From JADGRF01 sp036382515 (GTDB lineage Bacteria; Myxococcota_A; Polyangia; Polyangiales; JAFGIB01), in NCBI GenBank assembly GCA_036382515.1, contig DASVHQ010000183.1:1-6890 (forward strand): a DNA stretch of 6,890 nucleotides, written 5' to 3'. The translations under genes were made by a program, and so were the position numbers. Below, piece by piece: positions 6,434 to 6,890 of this stretch; positions within the stretch are counted from its first letter, which is position 1; each line of letters begins with the position of its first letter. The notes beneath the pieces were generated by a model that was not told where the DNA came from, did not search any database, and saw only the letters and a program-made list of their open reading frames with translations.

Positions 6434-6591
6434 CTACTGGAGCGTGTTGGGATGGCGGGTCGCTCCCGGGCTCGTTTCGCAGGCCCGGGGCGCGTCGTGC
6501 GAAGCTACGGCGGTAGTGCCGAGGATGTTCTCGCGAGTCCGGGAGCGACCCGCCATCCCGACACGCCCCAGCAGGTTGTGATGACTGCTCA
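6434..6591 (+). repeat. Palindromic element, copy 2 (inverted relative to copy 1)
   Basis: The arm 6442-6474 pairs with 6534-6566 in 31 of 33 positions; the two exceptions (6448/6560 and 6470/6538) are G-T, hence wobble pairs in a + strand RNA. The stem continues past an A-C mismatch as CTGG (6437-6440) / CCAG (6568-6571), reaching about 40 bp. The centre (6475-6533) is 59 nt, exactly as in copy 1, and keeps the TTCGCA/TGCGAA inner pair. Read on the - strand, 6442-6591 aligns with 6150-6299 without gaps at 118 of 150 identical positions, counted by eye. It lies downstream of ccmE and upstream of pyrR. Confidence 0.9.
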
Positions 6592-6602
6592 GGTCTCTGC
6601 AT

Positions 6603-6636
6603 GCCAACTGCGCGCGAAACGCGACGCGCACTTGGC
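6603..6636 (-). terminator. Hairpin just downstream of ccmE
   Basis: GCCAA (6603-6607) pairs with TTGGC (6632-6636) and, after a C-C mismatch, TGCGCG (6609-6614) pairs with CGCGCA (6625-6630) around a 10-nt loop. It begins 14 nt after the ccmE stop in the direction of transcription. No U-tract follows, so it may be a Rho-independent-like stem of weak type or an mRNA 3'-end stabiliser. Confidence 0.4.
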
Positions 6637-6649
6637 GCGACGACGGTGC

Positions 6650-6890
6650 TCAGCCGTCGAGCGGCATGCGTGCGCCCGGATCGCCCATCGGCATCTTCTC
6701 GCCGTTGTTCTTGCGCTGCTGCATCTCGTACTTCGAGGGGCAGCGCGGGATCACCTGATTCGCGAGGAAGTAACCATCGCCGGTGAGCTTACCCTGCACG
6801 GTGACCTTCAAGCCCATCCCGTCTTTGAACGTGTCCGGCACGATGCACTGCGGGAAGCGCACGGGCATCTCCCGGCCTTCCTTGCCGAGC
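6650..6890 (-). CDS. ccmE: Cytochrome c maturation protein CcmE, Cys-type, C-terminal part (cut by window end)
   Basis: The frame is open to the window edge, so the gene begins upstream of it; the Met at 6868 is probably internal, being preceded in frame by LGKEGRE. CcmE is the periplasmic, membrane-anchored chaperone that carries haem covalently to the cytochrome c ligation complex of System I. The visible OB-fold end VRFPQCIVPDTFKDG...VTVQGKLTGDGYFLANQV matches the family (usually Y-x-G-x-LPD-x-F-x-EG). The haem-attachment motif is RCPSKYEM: Cys (codon 6742-6740) and Tyr four residues later give C-x-x-x-Y, in place of the H-x-x-x-Y of E. coli. The Cys form is known from Desulfovibrio and some archaea. 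The short tail after it is rich in Lys, Met and Pro. Other ccm genes would be expected beyond the right edge. Confidence 0.87.
   Translation of the reverse strand, partial: LGKEGREMPVRFPQCIVPDTFKDGMGLKVTVQGKLTGDGYFLANQVIPRCPSKYEMQQRKNNGEKMPMGDPGARMPLDG

Noticed and set aside
6016..6516. Several open frames of 60-166 codons across the palindromes, both strands
   Set aside because: They exist because the inverted repeats are GC-rich and stop-poor; products repeat the same low-complexity Arg/Ser/Pro segments and none has a plausible start site or domain.
6150..6591. CRISPR array or ordinary intrinsic terminators
   Set aside because: There are only two large inverted copies with no regular spacers, which excludes CRISPR; the stems are far longer than typical terminators and lack a T-tract on either strand.

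Overview
The window is GC-rich, with tightly packed genes on both strands. The Cys-type CcmE fragment, the dimeric-type glycyl-tRNA synthetase, and the DUF4398 and OmpA-like lipoproteins together suggest a Gram-negative bacterium of the Myxococcota or former Deltaproteobacteria. That placement is inference from gene content; there is no rRNA or other marker here to confirm it.

Layout, left to right. Positions 1-468 (+) hold the C-terminal end of glycyl-tRNA synthetase. One base later (470-1531, -) a complete class I DAHP synthase, the first enzyme of the shikimate pathway, ends tail-to-tail with it. A 211-bp divergent gap (1532-1742) separates it from two overlapping + strand genes: a small DUF4398 lipoprotein (1743-2102) and a larger lipoprotein joining DUF4398, a coiled coil and an OmpA-like peptidoglycan-binding domain (2099-3109). 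Both probably sit in the outer membrane and act in the cell envelope. After a convergent gap with a possible hairpin (3110-3238), three - strand genes read pyrR (5997-5419), pyrB (5422-4457) and a NamZ/DUF1343-type exo-N-acetylmuramidase homologue (4432-3239). pyrR and pyrB overlap by ATGA, and the third gene follows 24 bp later, so they look like one operon linking pyrimidine synthesis to a putative cytoplasmic muropeptide-recycling enzyme.

The most unusual part is the gene-free stretch 5998-6649, between pyrR and the C-terminal end of ccmE (6650-6890, -). It carries two copies, in opposite orientation, of a roughly 150-bp element built around a 33-bp inverted repeat with a 59-nt centre. The copies align without gaps at about 79% identity. 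Six stem positions differ between the copies with pairing preserved on both sides, which is the pattern expected when a folded structure is conserved. A smaller hairpin and a partial flanking repeat lie between them, and another hairpin follows ccmE. No encoded protein, tRNA, CRISPR array or insertion sequence was recognised in this stretch. The element could be a REP/MITE-like repeat or a structured RNA; only a genome-wide search can decide.

The remaining genes are housekeeping or envelope genes with intact motifs. I saw no frameshifts or broken genes; only the two end genes are cut by the window edges.
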